From NCBI RefSeq assembly GCF_002741015.1, contig NZ_CP016616.1:5296501-5360500 (forward strand): DNA of 64,000 bases, given 5' to 3'. This stretch comes from Microvirga ossetica (lineage in GTDB: Bacteria > Pseudomonadota > Alphaproteobacteria > Rhizobiales > Beijerinckiaceae). Shown here piece by piece: positions 43,551 through 54,349 of the stretch. The notes below the pieces were generated by a model, which did no database searches, was not told the DNA's origin, and was given only the letters and a program-made list of their open reading frames with translations. How positions within the stretch are numbered: the stretch's first letter is position 1; each line of letters starts with the position of its first letter. The position numbers and the translations under genes are program-made.

Positions 43551-44414
43551 TTAAGGGAAGAGGCTCGCGAAAAACCTCGCGCAGACGAGAAGGAGGAAGA
43601 TGCCGAAAGCCACCTCGAGCCTGCGCTTGGACAGCCGATGCGCCAGCCTTGCGCCGATGGGTGCCATCCAGGTGCTGGTCGGGATGAACAGCACGAAGCC
43701 GAGGAGGGAGACATAGCCCAGCGCCAGCGGCGGCTGGAAGGCGATCACATTCGGATAATCCGCCATATGCGGCCATCCGGCATAGATGTAGCCGAGGGCG
43801 CCGGGGATCGAGATCAGAATTCCGAGACCGGAGGAGGTGGCGACCGCCTGATGGATCGGCCGGTTGTAGAAGGTCATGAACAGGTTCGACAGCTGGCCGC
43901 CGCCGATGCCCATGAGGGCCGAGAGGATTCCGATGAGCCATCCGTAAGCGATCATGATCGGCTTTGCCGGCATGTCGAGGCCGAGGCGCCAGCTGTCCTT
44001 GCCGAAGAGCAGGCGGATCGCGGAGATGCCGGCCACGATCACGAACACCCATTTGAAAAGGTCTGCGGGCGCATAGCGGGCGATGACGCTGCCGATGGCG
44101 ACGCCGAGAACGACGGGCACCGCCCAGACGCGCAGGATCGTCATGTCGACGGCGCCCTTGGCCTTGTGCGCGGAGAAGGAGCGCAGGGAGGTCGGGATGA
44201 TGATGGCGAGCGATGTGCCGACGCAGAGCGGCATGCGCACTTCCTCGGGAACCTCGAGGATCCGGAAGAGCTCGTAGAGGATCGGCACGGCCACCGCTCC
44301 GCCGCCGACGCCGAACACGCCGGCGAGCAGGCCGGTGATCGCTCCGGCCGCCAGGAGGGCGACCACGAGCCAGGCCAGATCGAACAGGGGAATGCCAAAC
44401 ATCGGAGAATCCAT
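43551..44414 (-). CDS. TauE/SafE-family permease
   Basis: A 287-residue membrane protein with about eight helices, belonging to the sulfite/organosulfonate exporter family TauE/SafE. The duplicated family motif is seen as LLAGVFGVGGGAVAVPIL in the first half and LMGIGGGQLSNLF in the second. The ATG at 44414 is used; a TTG precedes it, and an ATG at 44402 has a better ribosome site. It lies 68 bases after the DUF1028 gene on the same strand and might be read from the dipeptide operon. Gamma-glutamyl or sulfur compounds from that operon would fit, but this is only suggestive. Confidence 0.87.
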   Translation of the reverse strand: MDSPMFGIPLFDLAWLVVALLAAGAITGLLAGVFGVGGGAVAVPILYELFRILEVPEEVRMPLCVGTSLAIIIPTSLRSFSAHKAKGAVDMTILRVWAVPVVLGVAIGSVIARYAPADLFKWVFVIVAGISAIRLLFGKDSWRLGLDMPAKPIMIAYGWLIGILSALMGIGGGQLSNLFMTFYNRPIHQAVATSSGLGILISIPGALGYIYAGWPHMADYPNVIAFQPPLALGYVSLLGFVLFIPTSTWMAPIGARLAHRLSKRRLEVAFGIFLLLVCARFFASLFP

Positions 44415-44481
44415 CAATCGTCAGCAAGGGGCCGTAGGATCTTTTGCATCCCACGGCAAGTGAGGCTGTTGCAGGGCTGCC

Positions 44482-45207
44482 CTACGCGGAGGCGCTGCCG
44501 GCAAGCCGCTCCTGATATTCGCGCGCCTTTTGGTCGATCCAGGACCGGTCCGTGATGCCGCCAGGATTGGCGCGGGTCGCCATGGCATCCATGAAGGCGA
44601 GGAAGCGCTCATGGGCGACGCCGTAGAGGCGGCGCAGCTCGTCCAGGGGTTCGGGATGATCGTCGACGCGCAGATCCAGGATGGGGTAGGGCTCGTCACG
44701 CCAGATCTTGATGGCCGCCGACTGCTTGCCCCGCTTGTCGCCGCCCTCGGCTTGTCCCGCATCGAGCGCCGACATAAAGCGGTCGGCGAAGGGCAGGTCG
44801 GCGCGACGCTTGTAGGCATCGAGCGTCGCCTGGATCACCATCGGCCCTGCCAGCATGTTGCCGGCGACGGAGACGCCTTCATCCGTGAGGTGCCCGCACC
44901 AGTCGACGCAGTCGCGGCCCGTATGGGCCGCGGTGCGGCCGTCCCGGTCGATCACGTGGAGCTGGCGGGATTCCCTGCCGGGATCGCCTTCGGTGAGAAC
45001 CGCCACGATCTCCTCTGCGCTCCGGCCCTCGGCCAGGAAGCGGATGCCGTCCGTGCCGTAGAGCGGATTGACCAGCGCCTGCGTGGCGAGAGCCCCGATG
45101 CGGGCGCCGCCGTGGGGGCAGAGCGCTCCCACGGCGAAGAACTTGGTGGTGACGGCAACGCCGAAGGCGCCGGTCTCGGGATCCTTGGCGATGATCGACC
45201 ATGTCAT
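44482..45207 (-). CDS. DUF1028 protein (Ntn-hydrolase-like fold)
   Basis: A 241-residue member of the DUF1028 family, predicted to have an Ntn-hydrolase fold. The family start TWSIIAKDPETGAFGVAV is intact, followed by GGARIGALATQALVNP, and VSVAGNMLAG mid-protein. There is no signal peptide. It begins 12 bases after the gamma-glutamyltransferase-like gene and has GAGGAG upstream. DUF1028 genes often neighbour gamma-glutamyltransferase and dipeptide ABC genes, so a shared pathway is likely. The reaction is unknown. Confidence 0.88.
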   Translation of the reverse strand: MTWSIIAKDPETGAFGVAVTTKFFAVGALCPHGGARIGALATQALVNPLYGTDGIRFLAEGRSAEEIVAVLTEGDPGRESRQLHVIDRDGRTAAHTGRDCVDWCGHLTDEGVSVAGNMLAGPMVIQATLDAYKRRADLPFADRFMSALDAGQAEGGDKRGKQSAAIKIWRDEPYPILDLRVDDHPEPLDELRRLYGVAHERFLAFMDAMATRANPGGITDRSWIDQKAREYQERLAGSASA

Positions 45208-45219
45208 GGGCCGTGCTCC

Positions 45220-47013
45220 TCAGCGCCCGGCCGCATAGGCCTGCATCAGGCGCGGGGTCGCAGCGCCGTGCAGCAACCCGTCCTTGTCGCGGCTTGCCGC
45301 CACGAGACGTCCCACCGTCCAGGCCGGTGCGACCTCGACCTCGTGGCCGCGGGCGCGCAGATCGTCGAGGACCTCGGCGCCATAGGTCTCCTCGGCCATG
45401 AGATGCCCCGGCTTCTGCTCGCGCGGGTAGAAGGACGACGGGAAATGCGCCGTGTGCGACATCGGCTGGTCGATGGCCTCCTGCAGGTTCAGGTCGTGAT
45501 GGGCATGGCGCAGGAAGAGGAGGAGTTGCCATTGCTCCTGCTGGTCGCCGCCGGGCGAGCCGAAGACCATGTAGGGCTCGCCGTCCTTCTCCGCCAAGGT
45601 CGGCGTGAGCGTGGTGCGGGGGCGCTTGCCGGGTGCGAGGCTCGCGGGCAGGTTCTCCTCGAGCCAGAACATCTGGGCCCGCGAGTTGAGCATGAAGCCA
45701 AGTTCCGGGATGACGGGCGAGGATTGCAGCCAGCCGCCGGAGGGCATGGCGGCGATCATGTTGCCGAAGCGGTCGACCGCGTCGATGTGAACCGTGTCGC
45801 CGCGGCGTGCCGAGCGCATGGAGGCGAGCGTCGGCTCGCCGCCCGAGATCTTCTTGTCGGTGGTCGAGAGATCGCGCAGAGCCTTCAGGGTTCGCTCCAC
45901 CTGGTCCTCGTAGCCTTCGACGCGGCCGGGGCGCAGCTCGCGCGACGCGGTGTCGGCGATGAGCTTGCGGCGCTCGTCGTTGTAGGCATCCGAGAGCAGC
46001 GTCTGGATCGGCACATCGACGAAATCCGTGTCGCCGTAATAGGCCTCGCGGTCGGCGAAGGCGAGCTTCATGGCCTCGACGACCGTGTGGACGAACCGGG
46101 CGCTCGTCGGGCCCATGGCCGCGAGATCGAAGCCCTTCAGCAGCGCCAGCGTCTGCAGGAAGACGGGACCCTGGCCCCAGGGCCGGATCTTGTTCACACG
46201 GTAGTTATGATAGTCGTAGGTCTGCGGCGCGTCATAGCTTGCGGACCACTTCGCCATGTCGTCGCCCGTGAGCACGCCGCGATGGTGCGAGCCGCTCTGG
46301 TCCATCACCTCCGTCTTGCGCACGAAGGCGTCGATGGCCTCGGCCACGAAGCCCTTGTAGAAGGCGTTGCGCGCGCCTTCGATCTGCGCCTCGCGGTCGC
46401 TGCCCTTCGCTTCCGCCTCGCGGATGACGCGCTTCCAGGTATCGGCGAGCTGCGGGTTGCGGAAGAGCTGGCGGGGCCTGGGCACCTCGCCGCCGGGCAG
46501 GAAGACGGCGGCGGAGGTGGGCCACTCGGTTTCGAAGAATTCCTTCAAGCCCTTGATCGTGTCCGACACGCGCGGCAGCAGCGGGTGGCCGTGCTCGGCA
46601 TAATAGATGGCGGGCTCCAGCACCTCTCTCAGGGAGAGCAGGCCGTGGTCGCGCAGCAGCAGCATCCAGGCATCGAAGGCGCCGGGCACGACGGTGGCGA
46701 GCATGCCGTTGCCGGGGATGAGCTTGAGGCCTTCGCTCTTGTAATGCGCGATGGTCGCGCCCTTCGGCGCGGTGCCCTGGCCGCAGAGCACTTCGACCTT
46801 CTTGGTCTTGGCCGAGTAGAACACCGCAGGCACTTCGCCGGAAGGGCCGACCAGATGCGGCTCGACCACCTGCAGCACGAAGCCGGAGGCGACGCAGGCG
46901 TCGAAGGCGTTGCCGCCCTTTTCGAGCATCGCCATGCCTGCCGCTGTGGCGAGCCAATGGGTCGAGGTGACGATGCCGAAGGTGCCGAGGATTTCGGGCC
47001 GTGTCGTAAACAT
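45220..47013 (-). CDS. gamma-glutamyltransferase-family Ntn hydrolase
   Basis: A 597-residue proenzyme of the gamma-glutamyltranspeptidase family. Self-cleavage should occur before Thr407 in the RRGDTVHIDAVDRFGN segment, giving the catalytic N-terminal Thr. The large-subunit pattern (STHWLATAAGMAMLEKGGNAFDA) is clear, and the PSGGWLQSS glycine loop follows in the small subunit. There is no signal peptide, unlike periplasmic Ggt, so it would cleave imported gamma-glutamyl or acyl-amino compounds in the cytoplasm, perhaps more like a cephalosporin-acylase-type member. It is in an operon with a dipeptide ABC importer. Confidence 0.9.
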   Translation of the reverse strand: MFTTRPEILGTFGIVTSTHWLATAAGMAMLEKGGNAFDACVASGFVLQVVEPHLVGPSGEVPAVFYSAKTKKVEVLCGQGTAPKGATIAHYKSEGLKLIPGNGMLATVVPGAFDAWMLLLRDHGLLSLREVLEPAIYYAEHGHPLLPRVSDTIKGLKEFFETEWPTSAAVFLPGGEVPRPRQLFRNPQLADTWKRVIREAEAKGSDREAQIEGARNAFYKGFVAEAIDAFVRKTEVMDQSGSHHRGVLTGDDMAKWSASYDAPQTYDYHNYRVNKIRPWGQGPVFLQTLALLKGFDLAAMGPTSARFVHTVVEAMKLAFADREAYYGDTDFVDVPIQTLLSDAYNDERRKLIADTASRELRPGRVEGYEDQVERTLKALRDLSTTDKKISGGEPTLASMRSARRGDTVHIDAVDRFGNMIAAMPSGGWLQSSPVIPELGFMLNSRAQMFWLEENLPASLAPGKRPRTTLTPTLAEKDGEPYMVFGSPGGDQQEQWQLLLFLRHAHHDLNLQEAIDQPMSHTAHFPSSFYPREQKPGHLMAEETYGAEVLDDLRARGHEVEVAPAWTVGRLVAASRDKDGLLHGAATPRLMQAYAAGR

Positions 47014-47040
47014 GAATCTGCTTCCAGAGTTGGCGTGTTA

Positions 47041-47916
47041 TTACTGTTCGCGAGGATCGAGCGCGTCGCGCAGACCGTCGCCGAGAAGGTTGAATCCGAG
47101 CACGATCAGGAAGATGGCCGTGCCGGGGAAAATGGACATCCAGGGCGCTTGGTCCATGAAGTTCTTGGCCGTGTTGAGCATGGAGCCCCAGGACGGGTTC
47201 GGCGGCTGCTGGCCGAGACCGAGGAAGGACAGGCTCGCCTCTGCGATGATGGCGGCTGCGATGGTGAGCGTGCCCTGCACCAGGATCGGCGGCAGCACGT
47301 TCGGCAGAACATAGCGCAGCATGATCCAGAAGTCGGGCAGGCCGATGGCCCGCGCGCCCTCGACGTAATCCTCGGCCTTTACCGTCAGAACCTGGCCGCG
47401 GGTGAGGCGGATGAAGATCGGCATGGCCGAGAGACCGATGGCGATCATTGCGTTGGTAAGGCTTGGGCCAAGGAAGGCGGCGAGCGCGATGGCGAAGATG
47501 AGGAACGGGATCGCCAGCATGGCGTCGGTGGCGCGGGAGATCACCGCATCGATCCAGCCGCCGAAATAGCCGGCGACGAGGCCGAACGGCACGCCGAGCA
47601 CGATGGCGATGGTGACCGAAACCACGCCCGCCATGATGGAGGCGCGAGCGCCCCAGAGCATGCGCGAGAGGAGATCGCGCCCAAGTTCGTCCGTGCCGAA
47701 CCAGAACAGGGCCGAGGGCATCTTCCGGATGCTGGTGAAGCTCGGCTTGATCGGATCGTAAGGCGCGAAGTAAGGGCCGATGAGAGCGACAAGAACGAAG
47801 AACAGGACGATGGCGCCGCCGAGGACGGCGCTCTTGTTCTTCAGGAACTTTGCGAGGACGCGACTGCGCTTCTTGGGCAGCGCGACCTCATCGGCGACAA
47901 TGGCTGTGGCGCTCAT
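47041..47916 (-). CDS. dipeptide-type ABC permease (DppC-like)
   Basis: A 291-residue inner-membrane permease with an N-terminal OppC_N helix, the motif FWFGTDELGRDLLSR, about six helices, and the EAA segment AEDYVEGARAIGLPDFWI. Its ATG overlaps the stop of the DppB-like gene (ATGA). The gamma-glutamyltransferase-like gene follows after 27 bases. It belongs to the second dipeptide-type importer in this window. Confidence 0.92.
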   Translation of the reverse strand: MSATAIVADEVALPKKRSRVLAKFLKNKSAVLGGAIVLFFVLVALIGPYFAPYDPIKPSFTSIRKMPSALFWFGTDELGRDLLSRMLWGARASIMAGVVSVTIAIVLGVPFGLVAGYFGGWIDAVISRATDAMLAIPFLIFAIALAAFLGPSLTNAMIAIGLSAMPIFIRLTRGQVLTVKAEDYVEGARAIGLPDFWIMLRYVLPNVLPPILVQGTLTIAAAIIAEASLSFLGLGQQPPNPSWGSMLNTAKNFMDQAPWMSIFPGTAIFLIVLGFNLLGDGLRDALDPREQ

Positions 47917-48860
47917 GCGGCGTGCCTCAGGCGGGGATTGACGAGGACGTAAAGGACATCGGCCAGGAGGTTCATGAAGATGAACCCGACGGCGGTGCAG
48001 AGAACGACGCCCTGCACCACGGCGTAGTCACGGTTGAACACAGCGTCCACGATGAGCTTGCCGAAGCCGGGGATGGTGAAGATCTGCTCGGTGAGCACGG
48101 CGCCGGCGAGAAGCTCGCCGAAGAGCAGCGTGGAGAGCGTCACGATGGGAATGAGCGCGTTGCGCAGGGCGTGCTTCAGAATGACCTTCCGGGATAGAAG
48201 CCCCTTGGCGCGGGCGGTGCGGATATAGTCCGAGCGCATCACGCCGAGCATCGCGCTGCGGGTGTGGCGCATCAGGCTCGCGGCAAGACCCGTGCCGAGC
48301 ACGAAGGCGGGCATGATCATGGTCTTGATGTTGAGCCACAGATCCTCGGTCGGCGGCACAAAGCCGGAGGCCGGAAGCAGCTTCCAGCGCACCGAGACCA
48401 GCATGATGAGCATGATCCCGAGCCAGAAATTGGGAATGGACAGGCCCGAGAGGGCGACGACGTTGGCGGTGTAGTCGACCGCCGTTCCCTTTTTCACGGC
48501 CGAGATGATGCCGGTGGGAATGCCGATGGCGAGCGCGACGATCATGGCCATGATGGCCAGTTCCAGGGTCACGGGGAGCTTGCTGAGAATGAGTTCGAGC
48601 ACCGGAATGTCGGTTCGCAGCGAGATCCCGAGATTGCCGGTCAGCGCCGAGCCGATCCAGGCGAAATACTGAACCGGAATCGGATCGTCCAGGCGATATT
48701 TCTCGCGCAGATAGGCGAGCACCTGAGGATCGCGCTCCTCGCCCGCCATGGTCAGCACCGGATCGCCCGGCAGCAGCTTCTGCAGGGCAAAGACCAGAAG
48801 CGACACGATGATCAGTGTCGGAATGGCTATCAGTATTCGTCGTCCGATGTAGCGCAGCAT
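47913..48860 (-). CDS. dipeptide-type ABC permease (DppB-like)
   Basis: A 315-residue permease with about six helices, starting MLRYIGRRILIAIPTLI as is usual for the family; the coupling segment is DYIRTARAKGLLSRKVILKH. It forms the channel with the DppC-like protein. A 12-bp perfect hairpin lies in the 76-base gap after the binding-protein gene. The ribosome site before 48860 is not obvious, which may further lower its expression relative to the binding protein. Confidence 0.91.
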   Translation of the reverse strand: MLRYIGRRILIAIPTLIIVSLLVFALQKLLPGDPVLTMAGEERDPQVLAYLREKYRLDDPIPVQYFAWIGSALTGNLGISLRTDIPVLELILSKLPVTLELAIMAMIVALAIGIPTGIISAVKKGTAVDYTANVVALSGLSIPNFWLGIMLIMLVSVRWKLLPASGFVPPTEDLWLNIKTMIMPAFVLGTGLAASLMRHTRSAMLGVMRSDYIRTARAKGLLSRKVILKHALRNALIPIVTLSTLLFGELLAGAVLTEQIFTIPGFGKLIVDAVFNRDYAVVQGVVLCTAVGFIFMNLLADVLYVLVNPRLRHAA

Positions 48861-48893
48861 CAGCTCATGGAACCTGCTTCAGAGAAAGTGTGG

Positions 48894-48922
48894 GCGTGCC
48901 CGGCTGCTTAAGCCGGGCACGC
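48894..48922 (-). terminator. intercistronic hairpin after second binding-protein gene
   Basis: A perfect 12-bp stem (GCGTGCCCGGCT / AGCCGGGCACGC) with a 5-base loop lies between the binding-protein stop and the DppB-like start on the minus strand. No T run follows, so attenuation or mRNA stabilisation is more likely than full termination. The first dipeptide operon has the same arrangement. Confidence 0.62.
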
Positions 48923-48936
48923 GGTGTTCGGTTGTC

Positions 48937-50436
48937 TTAGGAAGCGAACTTCACGCCCTTCAGACGGATCATGCCGTCCGGATAAGGCTTGAAACCTTGA
49001 AGCTTCTTCGCATGAACGAAGGGCCAGGGCTGGTAGTAGGTATAGATGATCGGCAGATCCTGCTTCAGGATTTCCTGCGCGGCATCGTAGAGCTGCTTGC
49101 GCTTCGCCTCGTCGTTGGTGACGCGGGCGTCGTTGAGGAGCTTGTCGATCTGCTCGTTGCAGTACTTGCCGTCGTTCAAGGCACCCTTGCAGGTGACGAA
49201 GGCATGGATGTTGCCATCGGGATCGACGCGGCCGGACCAGCCGATCACGTTCACGTCGAAGTTGCCGGCCTGGGCCTCCTTCTGCATGGCGGCGAACTCG
49301 GTCGGCCGCAGCGAGATCTCGAAGCCCGCCTCGGCGGCCATCGCCTGGATGATCTCGGCGATCTGTTGAGCCGTCGTGCCGGTTCCGAAGGTCAGTTCGA
49401 ACTTCACCTTCTCGACGCCCGCTTCCTTCAACAGCTGCTTCGCCTTGGCGACGTCGCGCTTGTTGGCGGCGAATTTCGGATTGTTGTAGGGGCTCGCTTC
49501 CGGGAAGGGCTGGCCCGCCGGCGGATAGATGCCGGCGCCCACCACCTCGTTGATCACGTTACGGTCGATCGACAGCTCGAAGGCCTGGCGCACGCGCTTG
49601 TCCTGTCCGAGGGGCGACTTCGAACGCTCGCCGTTATTGGTGTTGATGGTCAGGCCCTGGTAGCCGATGCCAGAGACGGGCGCGAAGACGAGGTTCGAGT
49701 CGCCCTTGGCAGCGGGAACGTCGCTCGGCGCCAGACGCTCGATGAGATCGAGGTTGCCGGAGCGCAGGTTGGCGAGGCGCACAGTGGTGTCCGGGATGGG
49801 CTGGAACACGATGCGCTCGAAGGCGAAGTTCTTCGCGTCCCAGTGATCGGCGAACTTCTCCAGGATGATGCGGTCGTTCTGGACGCGCTCGACGAACTTG
49901 TAAGGGCCCGAGCAGATCGGCTTCTGCGCGAAGTCGGCCGAGGCGAGGGCCTTCGGCGACATGATCATGCCGGCGCGGTCGGAGAGCTGCGAGAGCAGGG
50001 TCGCGTCGGGGCGGGACAGATTGACCTTCACGGTGAGGTCGTCGACGGCCTCGACGTTGTCGACCGAGGTCAGCTCGCTCTTGCGCAGAGAGTCCGGCAG
50101 CGTGCGGGCCCGTTCGATATTGGCCTTCACTGCGGCGGCATTCATCGGCTCGCCGTCGTGGAATTTCACGCCAGGACGCAGCTTGAAGGTCAGCGACTTG
50201 CCGTCGTCGCCCCAGCTCCACTCCGTTGCGAGTTCGGGCGTGAACTTCAGGTCGGGGGTGATGTCGACGAGCTTGTTGCACAGCGAGGTGAATACGATGC
50301 GGCCGACGAAGGTGCGGGCGCGGTGCGGATCGAGCACATCCGGGTCTTCGTTCAGACCGATGCGCAGGGTCTGCGCGGAGGCCGCGGTGCTCATGATGAG
50401 CCCGGCGGCCAAGGCAAGGAGCAGTCTCTTCTTCAT
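48937..50436 (-). CDS. dipeptide-type ABC transporter, substrate-binding protein
   Basis: A 499-residue SBP_bac_5 protein. The signal peptide MKKRLLLALAAGLIMSTAASA is residues 1-21. Typical segments follow: LRIGLNEDPDVLDPHRA, KFHDGEPMNAAAVKANIERA and CSGPYKFVERV. The start at 50436 has GGAGG eight bases upstream; an in-frame ATG five codons earlier lacks one. It would bind a peptide or gamma-glutamyl compound in the periplasm for the linked importer. Resemblance to glutathione-binding GsiB-type proteins is possible but not decided from sequence alone. Confidence 0.91.
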   Translation of the reverse strand: MKKRLLLALAAGLIMSTAASAQTLRIGLNEDPDVLDPHRARTFVGRIVFTSLCNKLVDITPDLKFTPELATEWSWGDDGKSLTFKLRPGVKFHDGEPMNAAAVKANIERARTLPDSLRKSELTSVDNVEAVDDLTVKVNLSRPDATLLSQLSDRAGMIMSPKALASADFAQKPICSGPYKFVERVQNDRIILEKFADHWDAKNFAFERIVFQPIPDTTVRLANLRSGNLDLIERLAPSDVPAAKGDSNLVFAPVSGIGYQGLTINTNNGERSKSPLGQDKRVRQAFELSIDRNVINEVVGAGIYPPAGQPFPEASPYNNPKFAANKRDVAKAKQLLKEAGVEKVKFELTFGTGTTAQQIAEIIQAMAAEAGFEISLRPTEFAAMQKEAQAGNFDVNVIGWSGRVDPDGNIHAFVTCKGALNDGKYCNEQIDKLLNDARVTNDEAKRKQLYDAAQEILKQDLPIIYTYYQPWPFVHAKKLQGFKPYPDGMIRLKGVKFAS

Positions 50437-50478
50437 TTCGTAGTCCTCCAATCTTCCTCTGGGTATTGTCCTCTGAGT

Positions 50479-52626
<2,148 letters not shown>

Positions 52627-52637
<11 letters not shown>

Positions 52638-53403
52638 GGCGAATTCGATCCTTGTTGCTTGTTGTCACGGGTTCCGGTGGAACGCTTCCGTCGATGCGGT
52701 CGGGCAGGGGGCTGGTCATGACCTTGAGAAGGCCGTCCCGCACGAGCTCGAGATGCTCGCGCATCGTCTGCTCCGCCGCATGGGCCTCGCGCTGGGCGAT
52801 GGCGGCGATGACGCGGCGGTGCTGCTCCACATAGATCTGCTGGCGCTCGCCGGAGCGCGCCCGCTCCCGCAGAAGGCGCCAGGTCGTGTCCTGCCGGATG
52901 CGGTCGATCATGTCGAAGACGGCCAGGAGCAGAGAGTTGCCCGCCGCTTCCGCAATGGTGCGGTGCAGGGCGCTGTCCCAGAGCTCGCGCCCGTCTGCGT
53001 CCGAGCTCGACGCAGTCCTCTCGGCCAGACGGAGGAGGCGCTCGATGTCGCCGTTGGTGGCCCGCATGGCGGCGAGACGGGCGAGGGCCGGTTCGATCTC
53101 CAGTCGCGCGTCCATCACCTCGAGCGGATGGGTGCGCTTCGCCAGCTCTTCCAGATCGGTCGCGGCATGGGCGGGGCGGGAGCCGAGGAACGTGCCCTTG
53201 CCCTGATGGCGCCATATCCGGCCCTCTGCTTCCAGGACCTCCAGCGCCCGCCGCAGGGCACGGCGGCCGATCCCGATCCGGGCCGCCAGCTCGCGCTCAG
53301 GCGGCAGGCGCTGCCCGGCGTCGAACGAGCTGTCGTCCAGAAGAGCCCGCAAGCGCCCGAGGGCGAAGTTGGAGCTATCCGTCAATGGATCGGGTTCGGA
53401 CAT
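52627..53403 (-). CDS. FadR-type GntR regulator, FCD domain
   Basis: A 258-residue regulator. The winged helix is at about 12-80 (QRLPPERELAARIGIGRRALRRAL) and the FCD domain at about 95-235. FCD ligand residues are seen: Asp and His in WDSALHRTI, His in EQHRRV, and His near MREHLEL. The ATG at 53403 is chosen over an upstream TTG. It heads the second dipeptide operon and is divergent from nasT. CGAACCA half-sites upstream (53420-53426, 53504-53537) suggest autoregulation. Its effector may be the imported compound. Confidence 0.88.
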
Positions 53404-53503
53404 GAAATCCAAGGCTCTACGAACCAATGTTGCTGCAGGGGCGCTTCCTGCGACCTCTTCTTGCGGGGTCGAGGGCGTTCACGAAACGACGCTAGCCCAA
53501 TTG

Positions 53504-53537
53504 CGAACCAATTTGCAACTGGTCCACTGGTGGTTCG
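53504..53537. promoter_or_regulatory. inverted repeat CGAACCA/TGGTTCG, candidate FCD-regulator operator
   Basis: CGAACCA (53504-53510) and its reverse complement TGGTTCG (53531-53537) flank a 20-base spacer that contains AACTGGTC, which resembles a FadR half-site. A third CGAACCA copy lies at 53420-53426, just before the regulator start. Confidence 0.45.
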
Positions 53538-53672
53538 TTGTTCATCCCCTGCTGGATTCCTGGCCAGCCCAACCGGACGGGTGTCGTCGCTCTCTACAGA
53601 CTCCCCACTCCGCTGCCTAAAATTTACGCAGCGGAATGCTCGGCTGCCGAGGGGACGATGGACGCGGTCCTT

Positions 53673-53688
53673 TGGCCTGAAACTTGCT
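53673..53688 (+). promoter_or_regulatory. sigma-54 (RpoN)-like promoter upstream of nasT
   Basis: TGGCCTGAAACTTGCT fits the consensus TGGCACGN4TTGCW at the key -24 GG and -12 GC with correct spacing. The predicted transcript start is near 53700, about 37 bases before the nasT start. Nitrogen control through RpoN/NtrC is the usual pattern for nitrate assimilation genes. Confidence 0.6.
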
Positions 53689-53736
53689 TCATCTGGCCAA
53701 GTCCCGGACCATTGCGCAGCGAGAGCTTTCACAAAT

Positions 53737-54345
53737 TTGACCAAAGACAGCCAATTCGGTCAGCGGCCTCTTCGCGTTGCGATCATCGAAGAAAACAGTA
53801 TCCGGGCGGCGATCCTCGTCGATGGGCTGAGGGAGGCCGGGATTTTGGACGTGGAGGTCATCGAGGCGATGACCCACATGCTCCGACGCCTGAGCATCAT
53901 CGACCCGGATGTGATCATCATCGGCATCGAGAACCCGAGCCGGGACGTGCTGGAGCAGATGTTCCAGGTCTCGAAGCTGGTCTCGCGCCCTGTGGCGATG
54001 TTCGTGGACCGCTCGGACGGCTCGATGATCGAGGCTGCCGTCGAGGCGGGCGTATCCGCCTATGTGGTCGACGGCCTGCGCAAGGAACGGGTGAAGGCGA
54101 TCGTCGACATGGCGGTGAGCCGGTTCAATGCCTTCGAGCGCCTGCAGCGTGAGCTGGTGGAAGCCAGGAGCGAGCTGGCCTCCCGAAAGGTTGTCGAACG
54201 CGCGAAGGGCATTCTCATGAGAACGCGGCAGCTCTCGGAGGAGGAGGCCTATGCGCTTCTTCGCCAGACCGCCATGAACGAGAAACGGAAGCTGGTCGAC
54301 ATCGCCCAGAGCGTGGTGACGGCCGCTTCTCTTCTGGAGAAATGA
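53737..54345 (+). CDS. nasT: NasT-type ANTAR antiterminator
   Basis: A 202-residue regulator: a receiver-like domain (about 12-125) and a C-terminal ANTAR RNA-binding domain (about 140-200, RKVVERAKGILMRTRQLSEEEAY split for length). In NasST systems NasS holds NasT until nitrate is present; NasT then binds two hairpins in target leaders and prevents termination. The position of the phosphorylated Asp reads Gly63 (IIIGIENPSRD), so phosphorylation is unlikely. No ATG is available; TTG 53737 is the best start but has only a distant GAGAG. The gene is followed by nasS four bases later, and a sigma-54-like promoter precedes it. Confidence 0.88.
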   Translation: MTKDSQFGQRPLRVAIIEENSIRAAILVDGLREAGILDVEVIEAMTHMLRRLSIIDPDVIIIGIENPSRDVLEQMFQVSKLVSRPVAMFVDRSDGSMIEAAVEAGVSAYVVDGLRKERVKAIVDMAVSRFNAFERLQRELVEARSELASRKVVERAKGILMRTRQLSEEEAYALLRQTAMNEKRKLVDIAQSVVTAASLLEK

Positions 54346-54349
54346 AGAC

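Larger units (their letters stand above)
53404..53736. other. divergent control region between FCD regulator and nasT
   Basis: About 330 bases without a gene. It contains CGAACCA half-sites near the regulator (53420-53426 and an inverted pair at 53504-53537) and a sigma-54-like promoter facing nasT (53673-53688). I see no other structure. Confidence 0.6.

Noticed and set aside
44530..47952. A plus-strand open frame of over 1100 codons opposite the gamma-glutamyltransferase-like and permease genes
   Set aside because: It is antisense to several well-recognised proteins, has no domain I recognise and is rich in Arg, Gly, Ala and His as shadow frames are. High GC makes stops rare.
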